A stretch of DNA of 12,739 bases from the NCBI GenBank assembly GCA_002409405.1, contig DHNG01000037.1:11332-24070 (forward strand). Reading direction: 5' to 3'. Shown piece after piece: positions 6,497 to 12,695 of the stretch. The translations under genes were made by a program, and so were the position numbers. The notes under the pieces were generated by a model that was given only the letters and a program-made list of their open reading frames with translations, made no database searches and was not told the origin of the DNA. Source of the DNA: Flavobacteriales bacterium UBA5422 (GTDB lineage: Bacteria > Bacteroidota > Bacteroidia > Flavobacteriales_D > Crocinitomicaceae). The first letter of the stretch is position 1. Each line of letters starts with the position of its first letter.

Positions 6497-6807
6497 TGAA
6501 TTTAAGAAACTGGTCAAAAGAACATACAAAAGGATTAATTGTTGGTATTCTGACAATTATTGCCTGTGTTTTTATCGTTGTCTGGATTTTTTCCCTGCGG
6601 AACGGGATGTCATTCAATGTCAATTTTCAACGCTTCACATTCATGCACGAATTTACTGCGAAAGTCATTTCACTGGCTGCAATCGGGAATCTCCCGTGGT
6701 TTCATTTTGTAGCAATTCGACAGCAGAAATGGGCATTCGGACAAGGACTTATCGTTGCAACAGTATTGGATTTACTGATCATGCTGACCTTTAAATTCTT
6801 GCTCTGA
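6496..6807 (+). CDS. Small integral membrane protein between surE and lpxB
   Basis: A 103-residue protein with no family I can name. It has a charged, polar N-terminus (residues 1-12) and three likely membrane segments: about 13-34 (LIVGILTIIACVFIVVWIF), 53-73 (weaker, with a proline) and 79-102 (LIVATVLDLLIMLTFKFLL). The short basic loop with RQQKW (75-79) would be cytosolic by the positive-inside rule. Start and stop both overlap neighbours by one base (TAATG at 6494-6498 and TGATG at 6805-6809), which shows it belongs to the surE-lpxB operon and makes it more believable as a real gene. By context it may act at the inner membrane near lipid A synthesis, but this is inference only. Confidence 0.85.
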   Translation: MNLRNWSKEHTKGLIVGILTIIACVFIVVWIFSLRNGMSFNVNFQRFTFMHEFTAKVISLAAIGNLPWFHFVAIRQQKWAFGQGLIVATVLDLLIMLTFKFLL

Positions 6808-7931
6808 TGGCGCACAGGTACTACGTCATTGCGGGAGAAGCGTCCGGAGATCTACATGGAAGTAACCTGATGAAAGCAATGCTGCAGGAACAACCCGAGT
6901 GTGATTTTCGCTTCTGGGGAGGTGACGAAATGTCAAGAGTCGGAGGTACACGTGTGAAACACATCAAAGAATTAGCTTTTATGGGTTTTGTGGAGGTATT
7001 GATGAACCTGCGTACCATTTTAGGGAATATGAAATTCTGCAAAAATGACATTCTGCAATACAAACCGGACGCACTGATCCTGATCGATTATCCCGGATTC
7101 AACCTGCGGATTGCCGAATGGGCACATGAACAGAGAATCAGAGTCATTTATTACATTTCCCCGCAAGTGTGGGCCTGGAAACAAAACCGGGTTCATACCA
7201 TCAAAAAGGTTGTTGATGAGATGTACGTCATTCTCCCTTTCGAAAAAGATTTTTACAAGCAATTTAACATTGATGTTACTTATGTGGGACACCCGCTACT
7301 GGATGCCATTGAGAATTATAAAGCACAGGTTTCAGAAACCAATTTTATTGAACGAAACGGATTAAAAAACACTCCGGTGATTGCTATTTTACCCGGCAGC
7401 AGAAAACAGGAAGTAAAGAAAAAACTTCCGATCATGTTGCAGGCAGTGAAAGAATTGAAAGGATATCAGGTTATTGTGGCAGGAGCTCCTAGTCTGGACG
7501 CGTCATTTTACCAACCTTTTTTGCAGGAATATTCCAACGTGAGTATTGTTCATGCACAAACGTACGATTTGTTGTCAACGGCGGAAGCAGCGATTGTAAC
7601 CTCAGGAACAGCAACATTGGAAACAGCTTTATTTGAAGTTCCGGAAGTGGTTTGCTACATCGGCTCACCGATTTCGTACCTGATTGCAAAGCAACTGATC
7701 AAAATTAAATTTATTTCATTGGTCAACCTGATCATGGACAGAGAGGTAGTGAAAGAACTGATTCAGAAAGAATGTAACCCCGCATCTATCCGGGAAGAAT
7801 TGAACCGGCTTGTCATTGGAGGAGCAAAACGGAAACAAATGCTGGAAGAGTATAAAACAATGAAACAAATCCTCGGAGGGGGAGGTGCCAGCAAAAAAAT
7901 TGCACAATCAGTGTTGAAAACTAATGTGTAG
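6807..7931 (+). CDS. lpxB: Lipid-A-disaccharide synthase
   Basis: LpxB is a GT-B glycosyltransferase (family GT19) that joins UDP-2,3-diacylglucosamine and lipid X into the lipid A disaccharide at the inner face of the inner membrane. The 374-residue length is typical. Motifs in order: AGEASGDLHG (9-18), LIDYPGFNLR (92-101), YYISPQVWAW (115-124), LPFEKDFY (143-150), VGHPLLD (160-166), ILPGSRKQEV (194-203) and VTSGTATLETAL (264-275), the last lining the UDP-sugar site. All are intact. The ATG overlaps the stop of the upstream membrane protein gene by one base, so the gene is read from the surE promoter with coupled translation. The next gene starts 39 bases later with its own -7 box. The presence of lpxB shows a lipopolysaccharide-type outer membrane. 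Confidence 0.97.
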   Translation: MAHRYYVIAGEASGDLHGSNLMKAMLQEQPECDFRFWGGDEMSRVGGTRVKHIKELAFMGFVEVLMNLRTILGNMKFCKNDILQYKPDALILIDYPGFNLRIAEWAHEQRIRVIYYISPQVWAWKQNRVHTIKKVVDEMYVILPFEKDFYKQFNIDVTYVGHPLLDAIENYKAQVSETNFIERNGLKNTPVIAILPGSRKQEVKKKLPIMLQAVKELKGYQVIVAGAPSLDASFYQPFLQEYSNVSIVHAQTYDLLSTAEAAIVTSGTATLETALFEVPEVVCYIGSPISYLIAKQLIKIKFISLVNLIMDREVVKELIQKECNPASIREELNRLVIGGAKRKQMLEEYKTMKQILGGGGASKKIAQSVLKTNV

Positions 7932-7958
7932 TGTGTTCAATTATACCTATTTCACCTG

Positions 7959-7966
7959 TATTTTTG
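7959..7966 (+). promoter_or_regulatory. -7 promoter box for the SpoIID gene
   Basis: TATTTTTG, an exact TAnnTTTG match, ends just 4 bases before the GTG start codon at 7971. Transcription from it would begin at or within a few bases of the start codon, implying a leaderless message. Confidence 0.45.
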
Positions 7967-7970
7967 TAAT

Positions 7971-9158
7971 GTGAAACTTCTTATTTCAATCGGTTTTATC
8001 TTTTTACTGAACTTATTTGCAATGGCCCAGCAAATGAGAATAGGTGTTTTTCGCGATTACACCATCAAACGGATCGTCCTTGCTTATAACTCAGGAAGCT
8101 ACGCCATTTATGCCGATACAACACATTTCGGTTCCATTCTGCCCAATGAATTTATTGACGTTTCGGTGGAAGGAAAAAAATTGCGATTGAAAATGGGCGT
8201 GGTCGATAAAGGGTTGTATTCCAAAATTGTTGTGCATCAAAACAACATCGGATCTTCCATTACATTGGATCCACGCTCCGGTACATCCATTAAACCCCGG
8301 AAATATGAAGACGATGTTGAACTGACTGTGGCAGATAACGCAATTACCATCGTTAACCTGGTTGATATTGACAACTACCTTTCCGGAGTAGTTGAGTCGG
8401 AAGGCGGCGGCGGACAGCACATCGAATATTACAAAGTGCAGGCGTTGATGAGCAGAACATATGCGCTGAAATATGTGAATAAACACAACAAAGAAGGATT
8501 TTCACTGTGTGACAGGGTTCATTGCCAGGCGTATCATAGCATGCTGCGTTTTACACCGTTGATTCGCGAAGCCGTTCAAAATACGTCAGGAAGTGTGATG
8601 CTGGATGCCAACAATCAACTAATCGATTCCTACTTCCATGCGAATTGTGGTGGACAAACCTGTGAACCGGATTATGTGTGGAACAACCCGATTCCTTACC
8701 TGACAACATTTGTAGATACGTTTTGTATTTATACCAAGCAGGCTAAATGGGAAAAACGCATAGCGAAATCCGACTGGGAGAATTACATGGTCACCCAGTT
8801 TAATTACCCCATTAAAGACAGCTTGTGGAAAGATCAACTCTATAATTTTACACAAGACGAACGAAAAGCATTTTACCTGACACCGGCTTTGGGGATTCCG
8901 CTCAGAGACATTCGGCAGAAATATGGGTTGAGGTCGACATTCTTCTCTACACACCTGGAAGGAGAGGAAGTGGTCATCAGCGGAAGGGGATTTGGTCACG
9001 GCGTTGGATTGTGCCAGGAAGGAGCAATGAAAATGGCGCGCTCAGGATACGATTTCAGACAAATTGCCCGGTTCTATTTTCCCGGTGCGCGAATTATTGA
9101 CTTGTCAGAAAAAGAGTTCTTCAAACAACTGGCGAGAACAGGCGTATTTCGATTGTAA
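7971..9158 (+). CDS. Exported SpoIID/LytB-domain protein, probable peptidoglycan glycan-cutting enzyme
   Basis: SpoIID-type proteins are lytic transglycosylases that cut glycan strands lacking stem peptides. The 395-residue protein begins with a signal peptide (residues 1-19, ...NLFAMA|Q), then a beta-rich region (22-125). The SpoIID core follows: NYLSGVVESEGG (135-146) with Glu144 at the catalytic position, YYKVQALMSRTYAL (153-166), DRVHCQAYHS (181-190), HANCGGQTCEPDYVW (223-237), and the signature GRGFGHGVGLCQEGAMKMA (338-356), then YFPGARI (369-375). The start is GTG at 7971: no ATG in frame would keep the signal peptide, since the next Met is residue 18 at its end. An exact -7 box ends 4 bases upstream. 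A role in cell-wall remodelling is inferred from the family, as Bacteroidota do not form Bacillus-type spores. Confidence 0.9.
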   Translation: MKLLISIGFIFLLNLFAMAQQMRIGVFRDYTIKRIVLAYNSGSYAIYADTTHFGSILPNEFIDVSVEGKKLRLKMGVVDKGLYSKIVVHQNNIGSSITLDPRSGTSIKPRKYEDDVELTVADNAITIVNLVDIDNYLSGVVESEGGGGQHIEYYKVQALMSRTYALKYVNKHNKEGFSLCDRVHCQAYHSMLRFTPLIREAVQNTSGSVMLDANNQLIDSYFHANCGGQTCEPDYVWNNPIPYLTTFVDTFCIYTKQAKWEKRIAKSDWENYMVTQFNYPIKDSLWKDQLYNFTQDERKAFYLTPALGIPLRDIRQKYGLRSTFFSTHLEGEEVVISGRGFGHGVGLCQEGAMKMARSGYDFRQIARFYFPGARIIDLSEKEFFKQLARTGVFRL

Positions 9159-9242
9159 TGCAATTTCATTCTTCAATTTGAACAGTTTTATTTTTTCTCT
9201 GCCTTTCTCTTCTGGTGAATCTTGGCTCCTGTTAATAAATAA

Positions 9243-9268
9243 GAAACGCAACGATCAATTAACGTTTC
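9243..9268. repeat. Spaced inverted repeat upstream of the DksA-like promoter
   Basis: GAAACG (9243-9248) and CGTTTC (9263-9268) are inverted copies separated by 14 bases, ending 6 bases before the -33 TTG. The position suits an upstream operator, but six-base arms in AT-rich DNA can arise by chance. Confidence 0.25.
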
Positions 9269-9274
9269 CGCAAC

Positions 9275-9304
9275 TTGGTAATATCGAATAAAATGCTATT
9301 TTTG
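9275..9304 (+). promoter_or_regulatory. Promoter of the DksA-like gene, both boxes
   Basis: TTG (9275-9277), 19 bases, then TATTTTTG (9297-9304), an exact TAnnTTTG. This is the best two-box promoter in the window. Transcription should start near 9309-9312, giving a leader of about 50 bases before the ATG at 9362. Confidence 0.6.
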
Positions 9305-9316
9305 CTGACTTAATCA

Positions 9317-9346
9317 ATGGAGGACATGGAGCAGATGTTCTTATAA
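9317..9346 (+). CDS. Possible nine-codon leader peptide ORF
   Basis: ATG at 9317 opens MEDMEQMFL and stops with TAA at 9344-9346, 15 bases before the DksA-like gene. It starts only a few bases after the predicted transcription start and contains three Met codons. It could be translated as a leader that affects ribosome loading downstream, or be chance. There is no coding statistic for so short a frame. Confidence 0.25.
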   Translation: MEDMEQMFL

Positions 9347-9350
9347 AAAC

Positions 9351-9356
9351 AAGGAG
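9351..9356 (+). promoter_or_regulatory. Strong Shine-Dalgarno for the DksA-like gene
   Basis: AAGGAG lies five bases before the ATG at 9362, a textbook ribosome binding site. It is worth noting because Bacteroidota genes rarely use one, and none of the other starts in this window shows an equally strong match. Confidence 0.6.
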
Positions 9357-9361
9357 ATGAT

Positions 9362-9742
9362 ATGAAAGAAACTACCAGATATTCAGATGCCGAGTTGGAA
9401 GAATTCAAAGTGTTGATCGAACAAAAATTGGCGGAAGCTCAAGAGCATTTGAAATTATTGAAAGGTTCGTTATCCCATACGGATGACCATGGAACGAACG
9501 ATACTGGTCGTACTTTCAATATGATGGAAGACGGTTCAGATACACTTTCCCGTGAAGAGGTTGCTCAGTTGGCGTCACGTCAGGAGAAATTTATCCAGAA
9601 TTTACACAATGCGTTGATCCGTATTGAGAATAAAACATACGGAATCTGCCGCGTTACAGGTAAGAAAATCCAAAAAGAACGTTTATTGTTGGTTCCCCAC
9701 GCTACATTGAGTATCGAAGCAAAGAACAATGAACAAAAGTAA
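9362..9742 (+). CDS. DksA/TraR-family protein with degenerate zinc finger
   Basis: DksA/TraR proteins enter the RNA polymerase secondary channel and modulate initiation, often with ppGpp. This 126-residue protein has an N-terminal helix (9-38), a tip region with acidic residues (DDHGTNDTGR, 41-50), a return helix (62-91) and the C-terminal globular motif YGICRVTGKKIQKERL (93-108) and VPHATLSIEAKN (111-122). The four zinc-binding cysteines of DksA read Cys96, Thr99, Ser117 and Ala120, so zinc should not bind, although the fold signature (G-x-x-I-x-x-x-R-L, P-x-A-T-L) is kept. This C-T-S-A pattern resembles the zinc-independent DksA2 of Pseudomonas as I recall it. The gene has a two-box promoter, a strong Shine-Dalgarno, and overlaps lspA by 14 bases, so the pair form an operon. 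Confidence 0.9.
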   Translation: MKETTRYSDAELEEFKVLIEQKLAEAQEHLKLLKGSLSHTDDHGTNDTGRTFNMMEDGSDTLSREEVAQLASRQEKFIQNLHNALIRIENKTYGICRVTGKKIQKERLLLVPHATLSIEAKNNEQK

Positions 9743-10439
9743 TACTGTAAAACGTAATTTACTGATCGTAGGGGGGATGATTGTTCTTCTCCTCCTACTT
9801 GATCAGTGGTTGAAAATCTACGTTAAAAACAATTTCCAACTAGGTGAAGTTCACCCGATCTTTGGTGATTGGTTTGTAATGGAGTACATCGAAAACCGTG
9901 GGATGGCGTTTGGCACATCGTTCGGTAACAAAGCATGGCATAAACTAGCACTCAGTATTTTCCGCATCATTGCCGTAGGTGCATTGATTTATTACTGGAT
10001 CAAAAAAGCCCGGGAAGGGATGAAATTGAGTTTTCTTGTTCCGTTGGGATTAATTATTGCCGGTGCAATGGGGAATTTACTGGACTCCATGTATTACGAT
10101 TATTATTTCCCTTACGATCCGTGTTTCCCGTACAATATCCAGGAAGGATCCGGTATTTGGACGGAATGCAATGTCTGGGGCTTTACAGAAAAAATAGAAA
10201 CCAAACCAAAAGGCTTTCTATTTGGTAACGTGGTGGACATGTTTAAGTTTGATGCAACCTGGCCGAAAGGAACACCTGTTGTTGGAGGAGAACCTGTTTT
10301 CCCTGCAATCTGGAACCTGGCGGATGCAGCAATCTCTATTGGAATCCTCATTATTCTGATCTGGAACAAACGATTCTTTCCAAAGAAAAAAGAACAGCAA
10401 TCAGAGCAGGTAACTCCAACCGAGGAACACCATCAATAA
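9729..10439 (+). CDS. lspA: Lipoprotein signal peptidase (signal peptidase II), long form
   Basis: LspA is the inner-membrane aspartyl protease that removes signal peptides from diacylglyceryl-modified prolipoproteins. Four membrane segments are visible at about 11-30, 72-91, 99-118 and 196-213. Conserved motifs: LLDQWLK (23-29), ENRGMAFG (55-62), AGAMGNLLDS (111-120) with catalytic Asp119, GNVVDM (166-171) and NLADAAISIG (196-205) with catalytic Asp199. At 236 residues it exceeds the 160-170 typical of proteobacterial LspA. The extra length is an aromatic insert between Asp119 and GNVVDM (121-165, with Cys132 and Cys147), a longer loop before NLAD, and a charged C-terminal tail (217-236). 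Long forms are, I believe, common in Bacteroidota. The start lies inside the DksA-like gene. The 3' end overlaps the convergent gene by 39 bases. Confidence 0.95.
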   Translation: MNKSNTVKRNLLIVGGMIVLLLLLDQWLKIYVKNNFQLGEVHPIFGDWFVMEYIENRGMAFGTSFGNKAWHKLALSIFRIIAVGALIYYWIKKAREGMKLSFLVPLGLIIAGAMGNLLDSMYYDYYFPYDPCFPYNIQEGSGIWTECNVWGFTEKIETKPKGFLFGNVVDMFKFDATWPKGTPVVGGEPVFPAIWNLADAAISIGILIILIWNKRFFPKKKEQQSEQVTPTEEHHQ

Positions 10440-11213
10440 ATCAATACAACCAAAAAAGAGGTAATTCCTGTTTTCTGAAGTGAGCAGCAAGAATAACAAT
10501 TGCATGGCTACCGCACCGTAGAACATCCAATTGTCCGCTGCAATGAATCCATATCCGATGTTTCCTGCTGCAAAACCAATCAACAGAATGACACCAAGGA
10601 TTTTTGTTAATGGAACCTCTATGCGTTGGGGGATAGTGCTGTGATGTAAATCATCAATGTGTACATCCCGGATATCAAACGGGAGAATAATAGCTGTCAG
10701 ATAGATAAAGAACAATAAGGAGAACAATAGTATTTCTTGTAACGGAATTCCTTCATTCATCAAGGGAAATACAACACACGCATAACTCCATGTAATGGCT
10801 GTCACAAGAATCTTGATCCCCGGAATTTCCCGCAATTTCTGTCCGAAAAAGGGAGCGGTGTACCAATAGCACAAAAAGGAAAAAAATAGGGAACATACAA
10901 CAAGAGGGATACTGAAATGAAAGATAGATATTCCCAGGATAAGTGCTCCAAGTATAGCAATCAGGCTCAATCCAATCGGAATCGTAGTTGTGTTGCCCCA
11001 GACAGATGGTTCCGATGCTGAAAAACCGGATTGATCAATGATGCGCTGCAACGTATACACTGCAAAGATTAATAGGGAAAGAATACCAGCATAAATCAGG
11101 GGATGCTCCAATGAAAAATGGCATGCGATACCAAATGTCATAAAACCTCCTGAAAAACTGACTACCAGGTTGGAAGCAACTAAAAAATAACCGATTTTCC
11201 GGAACAACTGCAT
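10401..11213 (-). CDS. Polytopic membrane protein, UbiA prenyltransferase-like
   Basis: A 270-residue protein with about eight hydrophobic segments. The stretch LPFDIRDVHIDDLHHSTIPQR (177-197) fits the second Asp-rich motif of UbiA-family prenyltransferases, with Asp180, Asp183 and Asp187 in DxxDxxxD spacing, followed by the usual T-x-P region. YWYTAPFFGQKLREIPGIKILVTAITWS (116-143) fits the preceding Y-S-x-P...K segment. The first Asp-rich motif (NDxxDxxxD), which in active enzymes binds the Mg-diphosphate, is not recognisable: the matching region reads YTLQRIIDQSGF (53-64). Active UbiA enzymes join a prenyl chain to an aromatic acceptor, for example in quinone synthesis, but activity here is doubtful. 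The stop lies 39 bases inside the lspA coding end on the other strand. A -7 box precedes the start. Confidence 0.8.
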   Translation of the reverse strand: MQLFRKIGYFLVASNLVVSFSGGFMTFGIACHFSLEHPLIYAGILSLLIFAVYTLQRIIDQSGFSASEPSVWGNTTTIPIGLSLIAILGALILGISIFHFSIPLVVCSLFFSFLCYWYTAPFFGQKLREIPGIKILVTAITWSYACVVFPLMNEGIPLQEILLFSLLFFIYLTAIILPFDIRDVHIDDLHHSTIPQRIEVPLTKILGVILLIGFAAGNIGYGFIAADNWMFYGAVAMQLLFLLLTSENRNYLFFGCIDLLMVFLGWSYLL

Positions 11214-11226
11214 GGTGTTGAATGCG

Positions 11227-11242
11227 ACCTTTTTTCAAAGGT
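11227..11242. repeat. Short inverted repeat over the UbiA-like promoter
   Basis: ACCTTT (11227-11232), a 4-base loop, and AAAGGT (11237-11242) form a small palindrome. It lies in the 35-base gap between two minus-strand genes and overlaps the -7 box at 11236-11243. It could be an operator or a weak terminator for the upstream amidohydrolase gene, or an accident of the box sequence. Confidence 0.3.
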
Positions 11243-11243
11243 A
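11236..11243 (-). promoter_or_regulatory. -7 promoter box for the UbiA-like gene
   Basis: The minus strand reads TACCTTTG, an exact TAnnTTTG match 22 bases before the ATG at 11213. There is no clear -33 element, and read-through from the amidohydrolase gene (35 bases away) is possible. Confidence 0.4.
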
Positions 11244-11248
11244 CGGAA

Positions 11249-12541
11249 TCATTTTATCCCCTGCTGGTATTTTTGTTTGTATTTGATGTATAAATCCTTC
11301 TGTTTGTTATCCAGGTCAACAATTTTACCATCAATCAAGGCAAATGATACGTGGTTAGTGCGCATGTCGAGAGCGTTACCGTCAGAAACAAACAACGTTG
11401 CCGATTTTCCGGTTTCAATGCTGCCATATTCTTTGTCAATCCCGATGATTTTACACGCATTGAGTGAAACAGCTGCTATCGCTTGTTCTTCCGTCAACCC
11501 GTATGCGTGAGCTGTTCCTGCAAGAAACGGTAGGTTGCGAGCATTCATTGCTTCCATATCTCCTTCATTCTGAATACAGAATAATACACCTTCTTCCTGC
11601 AATTTGAACGCCGTCGAATACGGTTGGTTAACAGCTTCCTCTTCTCTTTTCGGCAGGCTGTGCGGACGATACAACATCACAGCGATTTTCGCATCTTTCA
11701 GTTTTCGCGCGATCAGTGCAGCGTCATAACCACCAACGATAACAGGTGCTGAGAGTTTGAAATAGTGTACAAAATCAATAATGTCATTCAATTGTTGCAG
11801 GTCATCTGCGTGAAAATATACCCGTTTCTTTTCACGGAAGCAACCGGTCATTGCTTCGTAACGCAGATCTTTTTCCGGTTTCTTCGTGCTTGCATAGGAT
11901 GCTGCTGCTTCAAAGAATGTATACAATTCCTGTCTTTTTGCTACGTAATCGTTCGATTTCTCCTGAATTGCTCTGTTGTCCGTCATACGTTGTGTACTGG
12001 TCGGCCAATTGATGTGCACACCGTCATTTGCCAGTATGGTTGCATCTTCCCAGTTCCATCCGTCCATTGCCATGATGGAAGAAGTTCCTGAAATCACACC
12101 TCCTCTCGGAGTCGGTTGACATAGCAACACCCCATTGGAGCGAACTGTTCGAATAACTTCCGATTCTACATTGTAAGCAATTTGCGAACGTACATGCGGA
12201 TTGTAGATCCCTGTTTCGTGAAAATCCCGCGTTGCCCGAACAGCATCAATTTCTGTCAATCCCAAGGTCGCGTTCGTTGCAACAAATCCCGGGTACACAT
12301 GTTTTCCTTTCAAGTCAATGATGGTATCCCAATCGGAAACGGAGTGGCTGTATGCCAATGAATTTTTTAGTAGAACAATTGTTCCGTCTTTGATTCCGAT
12401 TGCTGCACTGGCAATGATATCTCCATTGCCGGTATGCAGATACCCGTTTTTTAATAACATTGTTTTTTCCTGAGCCGTAATGGAATACCAATTGAGCTGG
12501 ATCAATAAAATAAAAACGATTTTTTTAAGCAATGATTTCAT
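11249..12541 (-). CDS. Exported amidohydrolase-fold protein with altered metal site
   Basis: A 430-residue protein with signal peptide (1-23, ...YSITA|Q) and the layout of an imidazolonepropionase-like amidohydrolase: an N-terminal beta domain (27-83), a TIM barrel (84-365), then GSIETGKSATLFVSDGNALD (373-392) and IDGKIVDL (403-410). The strand-1 motif, normally PGF-[IV]-D-x-H-x-H, reads PGFVATNAT (84-92), so both metal-binding histidines are replaced (Asn90, Thr92). His244 (YFHADD) is kept, but the strand-6 histidine position is VGGYDA (269-274) and the strand-8 Asp position reads AGTA (341-344). Such paralogues are familiar in Bacteroidota, often beside an intact amidohydrolase; any such partner upstream lies beyond the window, if it exists. 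Substrate and catalysis are unknown. The ATG fits the signal peptide and a -7 box 20 bases upstream. Confidence 0.85.
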   Translation of the reverse strand: MKSLLKKIVFILLIQLNWYSITAQEKTMLLKNGYLHTGNGDIIASAAIGIKDGTIVLLKNSLAYSHSVSDWDTIIDLKGKHVYPGFVATNATLGLTEIDAVRATRDFHETGIYNPHVRSQIAYNVESEVIRTVRSNGVLLCQPTPRGGVISGTSSIMAMDGWNWEDATILANDGVHINWPTSTQRMTDNRAIQEKSNDYVAKRQELYTFFEAAASYASTKKPEKDLRYEAMTGCFREKKRVYFHADDLQQLNDIIDFVHYFKLSAPVIVGGYDAALIARKLKDAKIAVMLYRPHSLPKREEEAVNQPYSTAFKLQEEGVLFCIQNEGDMEAMNARNLPFLAGTAHAYGLTEEQAIAAVSLNACKIIGIDKEYGSIETGKSATLFVSDGNALDMRTNHVSFALIDGKIVDLDNKQKDLYIKYKQKYQQGIK

Positions 12542-12560
12542 ATCTGTCGAACAAAGTGAG

Positions 12561-12568
12561 CAAAAATA
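12561..12568 (-). promoter_or_regulatory. -7 promoter box for the amidohydrolase gene
   Basis: The minus strand reads TATTTTTG, an exact TAnnTTTG match 19 bases before the ATG at 12541. This shows the gene can be transcribed by itself even if related genes lie upstream. No clear -33 TTTG is present. Confidence 0.5.
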
Positions 12569-12617
12569 GTGATTAAACAGTTAAAAAATCTGATAGTGTT
12601 TAAATGATTATTTTTTT

Positions 12618-12640
12618 AACCACATAGAGACAGTAGGAAG
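12618..12640. repeat. AACCACATAG repeat core, inverted relative to the 5551 copy
   Basis: AACCACATAG (12618-12627) is the exact reverse complement of CTATGTGGTT at 5551-5560. The following AGACAGTAGG resembles the reverse complement of the second ACCTATGT unit with substitutions, and GACACA occurs about 40 bases on, as it does in the reverse complement of the first copy. It therefore looks like a diverged second copy of one element type. Confidence 0.45.
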
Positions 12641-12674
12641 GGTCGATGTTTAAGCTTATAATAGGGACACAAAG

Positions 12675-12695
12675 TAAATTTACAAGGTAAATTTA
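12675..12695. repeat. Perfect 9-bp AT-rich hairpin near the right edge
   Basis: TAAATTTAC (12675-12683) and GTAAATTTA (12687-12695) are exact inverted copies with a 3-base loop AAG; GTAAATTTA also occurs as a direct repeat at 12674-12682. No gene is visible from 12569 to the window end. The hairpin may belong to the repeat element or to a gene beyond the edge. Confidence 0.4.

Noticed and set aside
8091..8486. Minus-strand frame of 131 codons inside the SpoIID gene
   Set aside because: Antisense to conserved SpoIID core residues; composition is that of a reverse-strand shadow.
9064..9291. Plus-strand frame crossing the end of the SpoIID gene into the intergenic region
   Set aside because: Two thirds of it is a shifted reading of SpoIID or AT-rich spacer, and it runs through the DksA-like gene's -33 box.
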